Source of the DNA: Coprobacillus sp. CAG:698
GTDB lineage: Bacteria > Bacillota_I > Bacilli_A > ML615J-28 > CAG-698
Direction: 5' to 3'
Assembly (NCBI GenBank): GCA_000431235.1
Contig: HF988712.1
Location: 8,036 to 72,035 of the forward strand
Length of the DNA stretch: 64,000 nt
Part shown: positions 54,411 to 62,855 of the stretch, one piece after another
How the letters are laid out: every line of letters begins with the position of its first letter
Numbering within the stretch: position 1 is the first letter of the stretch
The notes under the pieces: model-generated
Databases searched by the model: none
What the model was told of the DNA's origin: nothing
The model's input: only the letters and a program-made list of their open reading frames with translations
Program-made: the position numbers and the translations under genes

Positions 54411-55513
54411 TTTTTATCTTTAAATATATTTTCTATATAATCAATTACTTCGTAATTTTCTTCGTAATTAAATACTTTTGCTAGAAACTTTATTCTATTC
54501 CTTTCCCTTTGACACTCTTCAAGAATTTTATTACTATTGATTTCTTTTCTTTGCGAAACATTTCTTAAAAAGTTTTTATATAAGATTTTTTCTTGTACTT
54601 CTTTGTCTAAATGTAATGACTTTATCAATAAGTCTTCTTCGCCAAATAAAGATTCTTTGTCTCCTTTAATAAGAATATCATCTTTTTCAGATAAAACTTT
54701 TCTACATAAATTGCTTCTAATTAAGGAATCTTTTTCGTTAAAGTGTAAGTCTCCTTCGCAGCCACATCCACATATGTCAGTACCATAAAGTATTCGATCT
54801 TGATACTTTATAAAGAATTCTCTGCTTTTCTCAATGTTTTTTGAAAAGTTAATAAACATTTCTATACCCGGAGTAATGTCAACACAAATGTTAGGAAATT
54901 TATCAAATAATTTGCCTAATCTATTAAGATCATTAGATAAGAAAAAGAAATGTGCAAAGGTAATCTTTAACATTGGGTGTCTTTCTAAAACATTTTCTAT
55001 CTGTTTGTATTGACTTTGGTTATTTATTTTTGTATCAGCATAAAACCAACCATTAGCTAAAGCCCAAGCAGGAACTTTTTCACGGTCCCAAAATTCTTCA
55101 GGATCATTGACATGCCAAACTACCGGGATTTGTTTCTTTTCAAGATAATCAAAGTAAGGATCCCAACATTTATTATCAAAATCAGGTATTGGGTATCTTA
55201 ATCTTGTTGTTGGTTTTCCTTCTAGCATTTTGATTCCATCGCATCCACATGCCATTAGTTCTTCCACGTGTTTACTCATATTTATGCCTAAATTATCTAT
55301 ATCTTTGTAATAGTTAGTAGCATCTAAACTTCCAAAAACATAAATTCTATCTGACATACTTTTTGCAAGCAACGAATCTAATGTCTCTGATGCTCGATGG
55401 CTATCAAGCTGAGAGACTAGGCAGCAATAATCAGTTTGTGTTTTATCTAGTATTTCAATTATTTCTTCTGCTTTAACTGGTAAACTATAGTGTATATGTG
55501 AATCTATAATCAT
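54407..55513 (-). CDS. Amidohydrolase-2 family metal-dependent hydrolase
   Basis: A 368-aa TIM-barrel hydrolase. The metal site begins with DSHIHYS (HxH, residues 4-8), followed by VVWHVNDP, a His in ITFAHFFFLS and the Asp in YGTDICGCG. This is the order of the amidohydrolase-2 group (decarboxylases and lactonases such as LigJ/ACMSD-like). The last 120 residues are helical and charged. It lies between tyrS and the broken lipoprotein gene; its stop codon is TGA within ATGA. The substrate is unknown. Confidence 0.8.
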   Translation of the reverse strand: MIIDSHIHYSLPVKAEEIIEILDKTQTDYCCLVSQLDSHRASETLDSLLAKSMSDRIYVFGSLDATNYYKDIDNLGINMSKHVEELMACGCDGIKMLEGKPTTRLRYPIPDFDNKCWDPYFDYLEKKQIPVVWHVNDPEEFWDREKVPAWALANGWFYADTKINNQSQYKQIENVLERHPMLKITFAHFFFLSNDLNRLGKLFDKFPNICVDITPGIEMFINFSKNIEKSREFFIKYQDRILYGTDICGCGCEGDLHFNEKDSLIRSNLCRKVLSEKDDILIKGDKESLFGEEDLLIKSLHLDKEVQEKILYKNFLRNVSQRKEINSNKILEECQRERNRIKFLAKVFNYEENYEVIDYIENIFKDKK

Positions 55514-55532
55514 TTTTTCACCTTAATTTATT

Positions 55533-55553
55533 AAAAGGGAATTTCTCCCTTTT
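55533..55553 (-). terminator. tyrS terminator
   Basis: AAAAGGGA and TTCCCTTTT form a stem around a GAAA-like loop on the minus strand, overlapping the tyrS stop codon, with a modest U-rich tail. Confidence 0.65.
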
Positions 55554-56781
55554 ATTTTAATTTAATATTCAAGAAAGCTTTCTTGCCTTTTTTAAACAAA
55601 ATTCCTTCTTTTAGTTCTTCTTTAGTTACTCTTAAAGATATATCTGTAATTAATTTACCATCCATAGATAATCCATTAGAAGCAATTAATCTTCTAGCTT
55701 CACTCTTTGAAGTTATAAATTTAGCTTCAAAAATTAAATCGATAACATTTATGTCATTTTCTTCTAATTCGATTTCATAAACTGGAGCATTCTCTTTTGA
55801 TTGATTTGCTTGATAGAATAGATTATTAGTCATATTTTCTGCTTCTATAGCATCCTTTTCACCACGAATAAATTTTGTAATTTCAAATGATAATCTCTTC
55901 TTACATTTTACAATGTCTGTTTTTATCATTTCTCTTACTTCATCCATTGGAATATCAGTAAATAAAGCAAACATCATTTCAACGCATGCATCTGGTGTTT
56001 GATAGATACCTTGATAGAAATCAAAAGCAGATATTTTATCATTATCAATCCAAATAGCTCCACGTTCAGTTTTACCCATTTTCTTTCCTTCAGGTGTTAA
56101 AAGTAAAGGATTTGTAGCTCCAACCATGACACGATTTTTGTTATCTATGTAATTAAGTTTTCTAGCAAGTTCAACACCAGCAACAATGTTTCCCCATTGA
56201 TCTGCTCCACCCCATTGTAAATTACATCCATAACTTTCATTTAGGTGAACAAAGTCATAAGCTTGCATCAACATATATCCCATTTCAAAGAAAGTTAAGC
56301 CACCTTCTTTTATTCTTTTAGCATATATCTCATTAGCCATCATTTTATTTACATTAAAATGAACACCAACATTTCTCATAAAATCAACATAATCATATCC
56401 TTTAAACCAGTCAGCATTGTTAACAATAATAGCTGGATTATCACCTTCAAAGTTTAAAAATTTACTATAAGCTCGTTTCATGCTATTAATATTGCTTTCA
56501 AGTTGTTCCTTGCTGAGCATTGGTCTCATATCTGTTTTACCTGTTGGATCACCGATAGCAGCAGTTGCTCCTCCAACTAAAATAATAACCTTATGTCCAG
56601 CTTGTTGGAACCTTCTTAAAATAGTACAAGGAATACAGTGACCTATATGTAAGCTATCAGCTGTTGGATCCGTTCCACAATATACAGTAACCTTTTCATT
56701 TGTAAGTAACTTTTCTAAAAGTTCTTCATCTGTTGCTTGATATAATAAATTTCTTTCTTTTAAAACTTTAAATAAATTCAT
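55552..56781 (-). CDS. tyrS: Tyrosyl-tRNA synthetase
   Basis: Charges tRNA-Tyr. The class I HIGH motif is TADSLHIGHCIP, the tyrosine pocket has QAYDFVHL and QWGGADQWGN, and the KMSKS equivalent is KKMGKTERGAIW. A C-terminal S4 RNA-binding domain spans about 345-409 (KSEARRLIASNGLSMDGK). The length of 409 aa is normal for the bacterial TyrS type. A consensus promoter and GAGGTAATT site precede it; the leader of about 20 bases leaves no room for a T-box. Confidence 0.98.
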   Translation of the reverse strand: MNLFKVLKERNLLYQATDEELLEKLLTNEKVTVYCGTDPTADSLHIGHCIPCTILRRFQQAGHKVIILVGGATAAIGDPTGKTDMRPMLSKEQLESNINSMKRAYSKFLNFEGDNPAIIVNNADWFKGYDYVDFMRNVGVHFNVNKMMANEIYAKRIKEGGLTFFEMGYMLMQAYDFVHLNESYGCNLQWGGADQWGNIVAGVELARKLNYIDNKNRVMVGATNPLLLTPEGKKMGKTERGAIWIDNDKISAFDFYQGIYQTPDACVEMMFALFTDIPMDEVREMIKTDIVKCKKRLSFEITKFIRGEKDAIEAENMTNNLFYQANQSKENAPVYEIELEENDINVIDLIFEAKFITSKSEARRLIASNGLSMDGKLITDISLRVTKEELKEGILFKKGKKAFLNIKLK

Positions 56782-56809
56782 AATTAATTACCTCATTAAA
56801 TTACTATAG

Positions 56810-56838
56810 ATTATAGCATAAACTGTCTTTTATTTCAA
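56810..56838 (-). promoter_or_regulatory. Promoter of tyrS
   Basis: On the minus strand TTGAAA (56833-56838) and TATAAT (56810-56815, extended by TGC) are 17 bp apart. Confidence 0.75.
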
Positions 56839-56852
56839 TATTTATGTAGTTT

Positions 56853-59762
56853 TTAGTTTATCAAACTAAATATATTATTAAATAAATCTTTTTGTTCTTC
56901 AATTTTATTTTCATTTCCGATTACACATAAAGCTTTATCATCAAGAACTGATTTGACCAAATCATATAATGAGCGAATATCCTCGGCAGTACATTTAATT
57001 ATTTCCTCAAGTTCTTTAGCATAATCCTCGTCAGTTACATTGTTTAAATAACTTGTTAAGTCAAATGCTCCTTCCATTCTTGGTGTACGAGGAATAACAA
57101 CGCTACCTACAGCTCCAATTATATATTTTGTCATTTCTTCTTCTGTTGCATCAAATGTTTTAATAAAATCTAACACTTCTTCATAGATTTTATTTGTTTC
57201 CCTTAAGTTAGGATCTCTATATGAAAGAAAGGCAACGTTTCCATTTCTTCTAAAAGTACACATACATCCATATGCACCACCTAAAACACGACCCTTAACC
57301 CACAAATACTCAGTACTTAAAATATTGCTAAGAACAACAATTGCACCATTGTATTTAAATCCATGTTTCACAAAGTTTCCTGCACGAGAAACATATTGAA
57401 CGTTAGATGATGTTTTAATTCCTTCATTTAATAGAGATATTGAATACTCTAATGTCTTAAGGTCAACTTTTTCCATTTGTAAGTTTTCCGAAAATTCTTT
57501 TACTTCTTTACGCATTCTTTCGAATCCTTCCATATTTGAAGTATATGAAATCATCATATTCTCTTTTTGGAAAATGTATTTTACAAGTGTTTGTAAATAA
57601 GAAACCATTTTTTCAAACTCATTATCAAAATCATTTGTTATTTTCTCTAAAGTCTTATAGAATCTAATTCCACTTAACAAATCACTAGCATAAGAACCTT
57701 TATCAATATAGCTAAGGGCTTTATTATATGAATAAATATGACCTCGACTTACTATAGTGCTTTCTTTTCGATTCTTTAATTCAAATATGATTTCACGCAT
57801 TCTCTTTTTATCATCAAATATTGAATTGTTGATAATTTCACCTATCATATCATAAGCAAAATCAATTTTTTCATAAAGAACACTACTATCACAAGTAAGA
57901 TATAATTTATATTCATCATTATTATTTACTAAATACGTATCAAACCCAATACCACCAGTATTAAGATTCTTTTCCGTATTAATTTCACTATATGTATATT
58001 TCTTTGTATTAACTTTACCTAATACACTAGCAAGTATTCCTAAATAAGGTAGATATTCTTCGTCTAAATCCTTAGTATTAAACATTACTCTTAAGTATCC
58101 AATACCATTTGTAAAGTGATTATGATGTAATATCTTTACACCATTTTCATAAACAACTAAATTACTTATTTTATTTAATTCAGTTTTCAAATCTTCTCTT
58201 GTTAGATATGGTATCTTATCCAAATCTTCTTTCTTTGAAGGAGCAGCTTGATATTCCTTAAGTTCTTTAGTTTCTAATATTATTCTTTGAACTTCATCTT
58301 CACTTAATGATTCTTTATATTCTTTTAATTTTTTCTTTGTTTCTTCATCCTTTTGTTTTCCTAATGTGTTACTTGGACTTACAACAACAATTCCTAAATT
58401 ATTATTATCTAAGAAATATTTTGAAACAATTTCCTCAAAATAATTTGTATCAACATATTCTTTTAGTTTATCAAACACTTTATCAGTTTCTAATCTTAAG
58501 AAAGGACTTTGATCATATAGCCATGTATCCATCATATTTAATCCATAGATTAATCCTTTAGGCTCACTACCAAAATCAGCTTCACGATATTTAAATTCAA
58601 AAACATTAATAGCTGCTTTTAATGATTTTTTATCTATGCCATCGATAACACATTGTTTCAATGTTTCTTCAATTATGCGGTTAAATTCATCCTCACGGTC
58701 TTTATCAGTTCCACTTGCATAAATAGTGAATAATGGTTGTATTAAACCTGCATCATATGAAGAAGATATTTCTTTACCAATATTAGCATCTAATAGCGCT
58801 TGTTTAACTTTAGCTCCTGGAGCATCAAACAAAACATACGATAATATAGTAAGAGTCATCCATAAAAGGGTATCTTTTGAATTTCCCATTAAATAATTAC
58901 GAGAAATATAAGTTTTACCTTCTAGTGTTTCATCAGTGCCTACTGGATATTCAACGTAATGTTTAATTGTTTTTTCAAAATCTAATTGTTCATTAATATG
59001 TGAATCAATTTTCTTTTCCTCGAACTTCGATAAGTATTCTTCATCAATCCAATTAAGCTTTTCTTCAAAATCGCAATCACCATATAGATATATATATGAA
59101 TTTGAAGGATGATAATATTTTTTATGGAAATCAAGGAATTCTTGATATGATAACGTAGGTATAAATTCAGGATTTCCACCAGATTCATATGTATAACAAT
59201 TATCTTTATACATAACATGTAATATTTCACGCATTAATACTTGATCAGCAGAAGAAAATGCGCCCTTCATTTCATTATATACAACACCATTATAAATTAA
59301 CTCACCATCTTTGTCATCTAATTCATAATGCCATCCTTCTTGTTTAAATATTTTTTCATTTGTATGCATATTTGGATAAAATACAGCATCTAAATAAACA
59401 TCCATTAAATTTTGGAAATCTTTATCATTGCAACTTGAAACAGGATACATTGTTTTATCTGGATAAGTCATTGCATTTAAAAATGTATTCAATGATGCCT
59501 TCATTAATTCTACAAAAGGTTCTTTAGAAGGGAATTTTTTAGAACCACATAAAACAGAATGTTCAATTATATGAGGTACACCCGTATCATTAGTAGGTGG
59601 AGTTCTAAACGAAATTGCAAAAGTTTTATTTTTATCTTCATTAGCCATAACAACAACTTTGGCTTTAGTTTTATTGTGTTCTAAAAGAAAAGCATTTGAA
59701 TCAATTTCTTTGATAAATCTTTCCTCAAGAACTTTGTATGCTTTTAAATTATATAAATCCAT
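56853..59762 (-). CDS. M16C insulinase-family zinc metallopeptidase (presequence-protease-like)
   Basis: A 969-aa peptidase that has two halves of an M16C clamshell. The inverted zinc motif HIIEHSVL (HxxEH) near residue 83 is followed by the FVELMKASLNTFLNAMTYPDKTMYPVSS block, and the distal Glu lies in YNEMKGAFS at about 165. A charged coiled-coil (about 480-520) joins the halves, and the second half has FRRNGNVAFLSYRDPN near the end. These enzymes break down short peptides inside the cell or matrix; no signal peptide is seen. A single-gene unit with an extended -10 promoter and GGAGAT site. Confidence 0.94.
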   Translation of the reverse strand: MDLYNLKAYKVLEERFIKEIDSNAFLLEHNKTKAKVVVMANEDKNKTFAISFRTPPTNDTGVPHIIEHSVLCGSKKFPSKEPFVELMKASLNTFLNAMTYPDKTMYPVSSCNDKDFQNLMDVYLDAVFYPNMHTNEKIFKQEGWHYELDDKDGELIYNGVVYNEMKGAFSSADQVLMREILHVMYKDNCYTYESGGNPEFIPTLSYQEFLDFHKKYYHPSNSYIYLYGDCDFEEKLNWIDEEYLSKFEEKKIDSHINEQLDFEKTIKHYVEYPVGTDETLEGKTYISRNYLMGNSKDTLLWMTLTILSYVLFDAPGAKVKQALLDANIGKEISSSYDAGLIQPLFTIYASGTDKDREDEFNRIIEETLKQCVIDGIDKKSLKAAINVFEFKYREADFGSEPKGLIYGLNMMDTWLYDQSPFLRLETDKVFDKLKEYVDTNYFEEIVSKYFLDNNNLGIVVVSPSNTLGKQKDEETKKKLKEYKESLSEDEVQRIILETKELKEYQAAPSKKEDLDKIPYLTREDLKTELNKISNLVVYENGVKILHHNHFTNGIGYLRVMFNTKDLDEEYLPYLGILASVLGKVNTKKYTYSEINTEKNLNTGGIGFDTYLVNNNDEYKLYLTCDSSVLYEKIDFAYDMIGEIINNSIFDDKKRMREIIFELKNRKESTIVSRGHIYSYNKALSYIDKGSYASDLLSGIRFYKTLEKITNDFDNEFEKMVSYLQTLVKYIFQKENMMISYTSNMEGFERMRKEVKEFSENLQMEKVDLKTLEYSISLLNEGIKTSSNVQYVSRAGNFVKHGFKYNGAIVVLSNILSTEYLWVKGRVLGGAYGCMCTFRRNGNVAFLSYRDPNLRETNKIYEEVLDFIKTFDATEEEMTKYIIGAVGSVVIPRTPRMEGAFDLTSYLNNVTDEDYAKELEEIIKCTAEDIRSLYDLVKSVLDDKALCVIGNENKIEEQKDLFNNIFSLIN

Positions 59763-59784
59763 ATTATAATCTCCTTTTTATATT

Positions 59785-59790
59785 AGTATA
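59785..59790 (-). promoter_or_regulatory. Extended -10 of the M16C peptidase gene
   Basis: On the minus strand TGGTATACT lies about 22 bases before the ATG at 59762; the -35 (TTTTAA at 59808-59813) is poor. Confidence 0.5.
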
Positions 59791-59888
59791 CCATAAAAAG
59801 GCATTTTTTAAAACAAATTTTTTACTTTTAATTTATTTATAGATAAATATATAATATTTTAAATTTGTTTAAAAAAATAAATTAGTAC

Positions 59889-59917
59889 TTGAAGAAAAAA
59901 TAAAAATATAATATAAT
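59889..59917 (+). promoter_or_regulatory. Promoter of the 170-aa tetraspan protein gene
   Basis: TTGAAG (59889-59894) and TATAAT (59912-59917) are 17 bp apart, followed by a GAGGAGG ribosome site 6 bases before the ATG. Confidence 0.7.
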
Positions 59918-59941
59918 TACTATTATACGAGGAGGATATTT

Positions 59942-60454
59942 ATGGCAAAAAGAAAATCAAAAAGTTTATTTGGAAAGTATGGAAAATTTATTCTAGTGCT
60001 AGTTGCTGTTGTGACACTATGTATGGCCTTTTTACCAGCTGTAAAAAGTGAAAATAGTGACACTACTTATACTGGATTCGAAGTAATGTTTGGTAAATCT
60101 TTAGGAACAGTTAACTTGATTGTAGTAAGTGGAAATTCATCAATCACTTTTTCAATTCTTGCAGTTCTAGGATTTATGCTTCCTTTAGTAGGTTCAATAA
60201 TCTGCGCTTTACTTGTAAAGAATAAAGGTTTAGCAGGAATTATTACATGTGCTTGTTTCGTAGCATCTGCTGTTTTATTATTCTTAATCCCTTCTATTAC
60301 AAGTATTGCAACTACAGGTTCACTTTTCGGATCTGCTTCAACAACAACAAATACTTTTAAAGATTTAGGTTATGGTTTAGGAATTGGTAGTATTATTGGT
60401 GCTTCTGTTTCTATTGTTGGAGCTTTAGGATCATTATATTCTGTTATAAAATAA
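59942..60454 (+). CDS. Small four-helix membrane protein (170 aa)
   Basis: A basic start (KRKSK) and four membrane segments at about 15-32, 68-88, 95-118 and 145-167. A polar loop after the first contains TYTGFEVMFGKS. The same plan and a similar loop occur in the 156-aa protein at 38806, so they are probably paralogues. The last segment is rich in Gly and Ser (GYGLGIGSIIGAS). No known family was recognised. It has its own promoter and a strong terminator, and so is separate from cca. Confidence 0.75.
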   Translation: MAKRKSKSLFGKYGKFILVLVAVVTLCMAFLPAVKSENSDTTYTGFEVMFGKSLGTVNLIVVSGNSSITFSILAVLGFMLPLVGSIICALLVKNKGLAGIITCACFVASAVLLFLIPSITSIATTGSLFGSASTTTNTFKDLGYGLGIGSIIGASVSIVGALGSLYSVIK

Positions 60455-60472
60455 GGCGTCTGCGCCTTTTTT
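60453..60472 (+). terminator. Terminator of the 170-aa gene
   Basis: AAGGCG pairs with CGCCTT around TCTG-like loop, with TTTTTT following, immediately at the stop codon. Confidence 0.8.
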
Positions 60473-60473
60473 A

Positions 60474-60502
60474 TTTACTTTTAAAAATAAAATTGATATA
60501 AT
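60474..60502 (+). promoter_or_regulatory. Promoter of cca giving a leaderless mRNA
   Basis: TTTACT (60474-60479) and TATAAT (60497-60502, extended by TGA) are 17 bp apart. The ATG begins only 7 bases after the -10, at the expected transcription start, and no ribosome site is present. Confidence 0.75.
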
Positions 60503-60508
60503 ATATCT

Positions 60509-61888
60509 ATGAGTAAAATAACTGATGAAAATAAAAATAAAGAAATAATTCAATCTCTTGCCTTGAGAATCAAAGAAAAAGGTGGACAAGCTTATTTTGT
60601 TGGTGGATATGTTCGTGACCTACTATTAGGTTTACCTAATAAAGATTATGATATAGAAGTTCACAACATTACGAAAATAGAATTAGAAAACATCCTTGAT
60701 GATTTAGGTGGAAGATTAGAATTTGGAAAAAGCTTTGGTATTTATAATATTAAAGGATATGATATTGATATCGCTTTACCTCGTACAGAATCAAAAACTG
60801 GAAATCGTCATCAAGATTTTAAAATTGATATTGACCCTTTCTTAAGTCTAAAAGATTCATCAATGCGAAGAGATATCACAATTAATGCTATGATGTTGAA
60901 TGTTTTAACTGGAGAAGTAATTGATTTCTTTCACGGAAAAGACGATTTAAAGGAAGGTATAATAAGGCATACTGACGATAAAAGATTCTGTGAAGATCCT
61001 TTGAGAGTTTTAAGATGTGCTCAGTTTTCCGCACGTTTTAACTTTAAAATCGCAAAAGAAACGATTGATCTATGCAAAAATATAGATATTTCCACATTAC
61101 CTAAAGAAAGAATATTTGAGGAAATAAAAAAAGGTCTTCTTAAAGCAAAAAAACCTTCAATTTTCTTTAATTCTCTTCGTGAAATGAATCAACTAGATAT
61201 CTGGTTCCCTGAACTAAAAGATTTAATAGGCCTTAATCAAAGATCTGATTATCACCTAGAAGGTGATGTTTGGAATCACACAATGCTTGTTATTGACGAA
61301 GCTAACAAATACATTAATAAAGTTCAAGAACCTCTTGCCTTTATGTTATCATGCCTACTTCACGACATTGGAAAAAGTAAATGTACGACAATTGTTAATG
61401 GAATTATCCGTTCATACGATCACGATATCATCGGTTCGCAAATGGCAGGAATATTCTTAACTAGGATAGCAAATGAAAAAAAATTAAAAAAATATGTTAT
61501 GAATATGGTTTCTCTCCATATGGCACTCAATATGTATGCAGCAAACAATTCTTCTATTAAAGCTACAAATAAACTATTTGATAAATCTGTAAATCCAAAC
61601 GATTTAGCCGTTTTATCAATATGTGATAATTTTGGGAGAATTTCCGAAAAACCAATTGTTGATAATTCTTCATACATATATAATAGACTAGAAATATTTA
61701 AAGAAACAATGGCTAAACCATATGTTACCGGATCTGATTTACTAGATAATGGTATAAAACCCGGAAAAGATTTTACTAAATTATTAAGATACGCACATAA
61801 ACTTCGCCTTGCTTGTGTTGATAAAGATTTAGCTTTAAAACAAACACTTGCATACTATAACAAACAAATATGTAAAAAAGTCGATTGA
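60509..61888 (+). CDS. cca: CCA tRNA nucleotidyltransferase (poly(A) polymerase family) with HD domain
   Basis: Adds or repairs the CCA end of tRNAs. The nucleotidyltransferase head has VGGYVRDLLLGLPNKDYDIEV (GG, RD and the DxD metal pair), followed by RRDITINAMM and ERIFEEIKKGL (RNA-binding). The C-terminal part has an HD-type phosphohydrolase domain: HTMLVIDEA and SCLLHDIGK, a feature of one bacterial class II group. It has 459 aa. The first Met must be the start because no other lies before the catalytic loop. The gene lacks a ribosome site and appears leaderless. Confidence 0.95.
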   Translation: MSKITDENKNKEIIQSLALRIKEKGGQAYFVGGYVRDLLLGLPNKDYDIEVHNITKIELENILDDLGGRLEFGKSFGIYNIKGYDIDIALPRTESKTGNRHQDFKIDIDPFLSLKDSSMRRDITINAMMLNVLTGEVIDFFHGKDDLKEGIIRHTDDKRFCEDPLRVLRCAQFSARFNFKIAKETIDLCKNIDISTLPKERIFEEIKKGLLKAKKPSIFFNSLREMNQLDIWFPELKDLIGLNQRSDYHLEGDVWNHTMLVIDEANKYINKVQEPLAFMLSCLLHDIGKSKCTTIVNGIIRSYDHDIIGSQMAGIFLTRIANEKKLKKYVMNMVSLHMALNMYAANNSSIKATNKLFDKSVNPNDLAVLSICDNFGRISEKPIVDNSSYIYNRLEIFKETMAKPYVTGSDLLDNGIKPGKDFTKLLRYAHKLRLACVDKDLALKQTLAYYNKQICKKVD

Positions 61889-61917
61889 TACTCGAATAAT
61901 TGGAGTACTAATTGACT
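61879..61917 (+). terminator. cca terminator of the recurring AGTACTAATTGAC type
   Basis: Arms 61879-61893 and 61903-61917 make a 15-pair stem (two G-T pairs, one mismatch) around a 9-base loop, followed by eight Ts. The left arm contains the cca stop codon. Confidence 0.85.
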
Positions 61918-61929
61918 TTTTTTTAGAAA

Positions 61930-61966
61930 AAGAGTGTAACTATCAGTTAAGACAGCTACACTTTCT
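61930..61966 (-). terminator. Terminator for the small membrane gene pair
   Basis: Read on the minus strand, AGTGTA and TACACT close an interrupted inner stem with a 6-base loop, followed by CTTTTTCT. It faces the cca terminator. The stretch 61967-62154 upstream of it holds only a 32-codon frame (61984-62082) without a ribosome site, which I do not call. Confidence 0.65.
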
Positions 61967-62154
61967 ATGTTTGATGTTTTATATTATTTTACTGATGAGA
62001 CTACATATTCATTAATATTTTCAAAAATAATTGCTACTAAAACAAAAAATCGATTATACCACATAATAGAAAAGATAAACATACCCAGTTTTGCTTGTGC
62101 CTGAATTAAATTTGAAAATTATTAATTTTGCTGCTTGTCGCTTATAGATTAGTG

Positions 62155-62313
62155 CTACTGGTAAGGCGTACCATTTACATTGCAATATTCACAAGAACCA
62201 ACTTGATCAATTTCATATTTTTGATTAAGAAATTTAATTTCCTTATCATTTAAAATAAAATATTTTGTGCTTTTATTATTTGTCAATAAATAAATGGCTA
62301 CCATAAAAACCAT
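62155..62313 (-). CDS. Small membrane protein with a CxxC motif (52 aa)
   Basis: A 52-aa protein with one hydrophobic segment at the start (FMVAIYLLT) and a C-terminal GSCEYCNVNGTPYQ with a CxxC pair. Its ATG shares one base with the stop of the frame before it (TAATG), so it is translated by coupling, as in the second GHL10 pair. No ribosome site of its own. I recognise no family. A terminator follows downstream at 61930-61966. Its short length leaves some doubt. Confidence 0.45.
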   Translation of the reverse strand: MVFMVAIYLLTNNKSTKYFILNDKEIKFLNQKYEIDQVGSCEYCNVNGTPYQ

Positions 62314-62613
62314 TAAAAAAGACACATAAAATTTTTAAATTTTACTATTAATTCTTTATTATAAACATATTTAGAAAGTATGTTAACTTGATCATATGTA
62401 TCAATAAATCTTTGCGTAAGATTTCTTTTTTTATTTAAAGTGTATTCCTTAATTAAATATAAAAGTAAAATTGTAAGAAACAACGTAAATAATGTAGCAA
62501 CAAACACTTCAATTACTATTAAAGCAAATATTAATACTATTAAAATACAAAAACTAATTAATATCCACAATATTGAAATAATTCTTTTATCATCAAATTT
62601 AAAAAATCTTTCA
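62313..62613 (-). pseudogene. Small membrane protein gene, probably with a one-base frameshift
   Basis: A good start (AGGAG, then ATG at 62613) opens a frame that stops after 18 codons. If one base is added in the T6 run at 62600-62605 it joins the frame that continues as FKFDDKRIISILWILISF and ends at 62313, giving about 99 aa with two membrane segments (residues ~12-50) and a polar C-terminus. Without the shift the only start is a TTG at 62570 lacking a ribosome site. Either a recent frameshift or an assembly error. Its ribosome site lies in one arm of a perfect inverted repeat. Confidence 0.45.
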
Positions 62614-62623
62614 TATTTATTTT

Positions 62624-62669
62624 CTCCTAGTATAATAAAGTAAAATACTTTACTTTATTATACTAGGAG
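62624..62669. repeat. Perfect 21-bp inverted repeat with a 4-base loop
   Basis: The arms at 62624-62644 and 62649-62669 are exact complements around ATAC. Each arm carries AGGAG and a TATAAT-like box reading outward, so it looks like an inverted duplication of a ribosome-site/promoter stretch. It sits at the edge of the Rhs block. Confidence 0.85.
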
Positions 62670-62684
62670 TGATGTAAAATAAAG

Positions 62685-62855
62685 GATCCGTTTAAAATAT
62701 ACAGTTTTTCAAACTTTTTGTCCACGTGTGGAAGTCTTGTTTCTTGCAAAAGGCAAAACTTCCTGTGGCAAAAAGAGCAATTTTTAGTGCAGGATAAGGA
62801 GTTGCCACAAAGGGCAACTCGCCTACCCTAAAGTGGGAAACCCACTTTTATTTTT
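62685..62855. other. GC-richer non-coding stretch beside the Rhs immunity gene
   Basis: No gene is visible here. Base composition rises compared with the DNA to the left. It has several hairpins: GTTGCC...GGCAAC at about 62800-62817 and AAAGTGGG...CCCACTTT at 62832-62850, and related pieces (GGCAAAACTTCC, TGGCAAAAAGAGC) earlier. The last hairpin is followed by TATTTTT on the plus strand. It may be a structured RNA, a terminator region or a remnant that travels with the Rhs end. Confidence 0.45.

Noticed and set aside
61984..62082. A 32-codon frame on the minus strand in the gap after cca.
   Set aside because: No ribosome site and no recognised similarity; chance ORFs of this size are common in AT-rich DNA.
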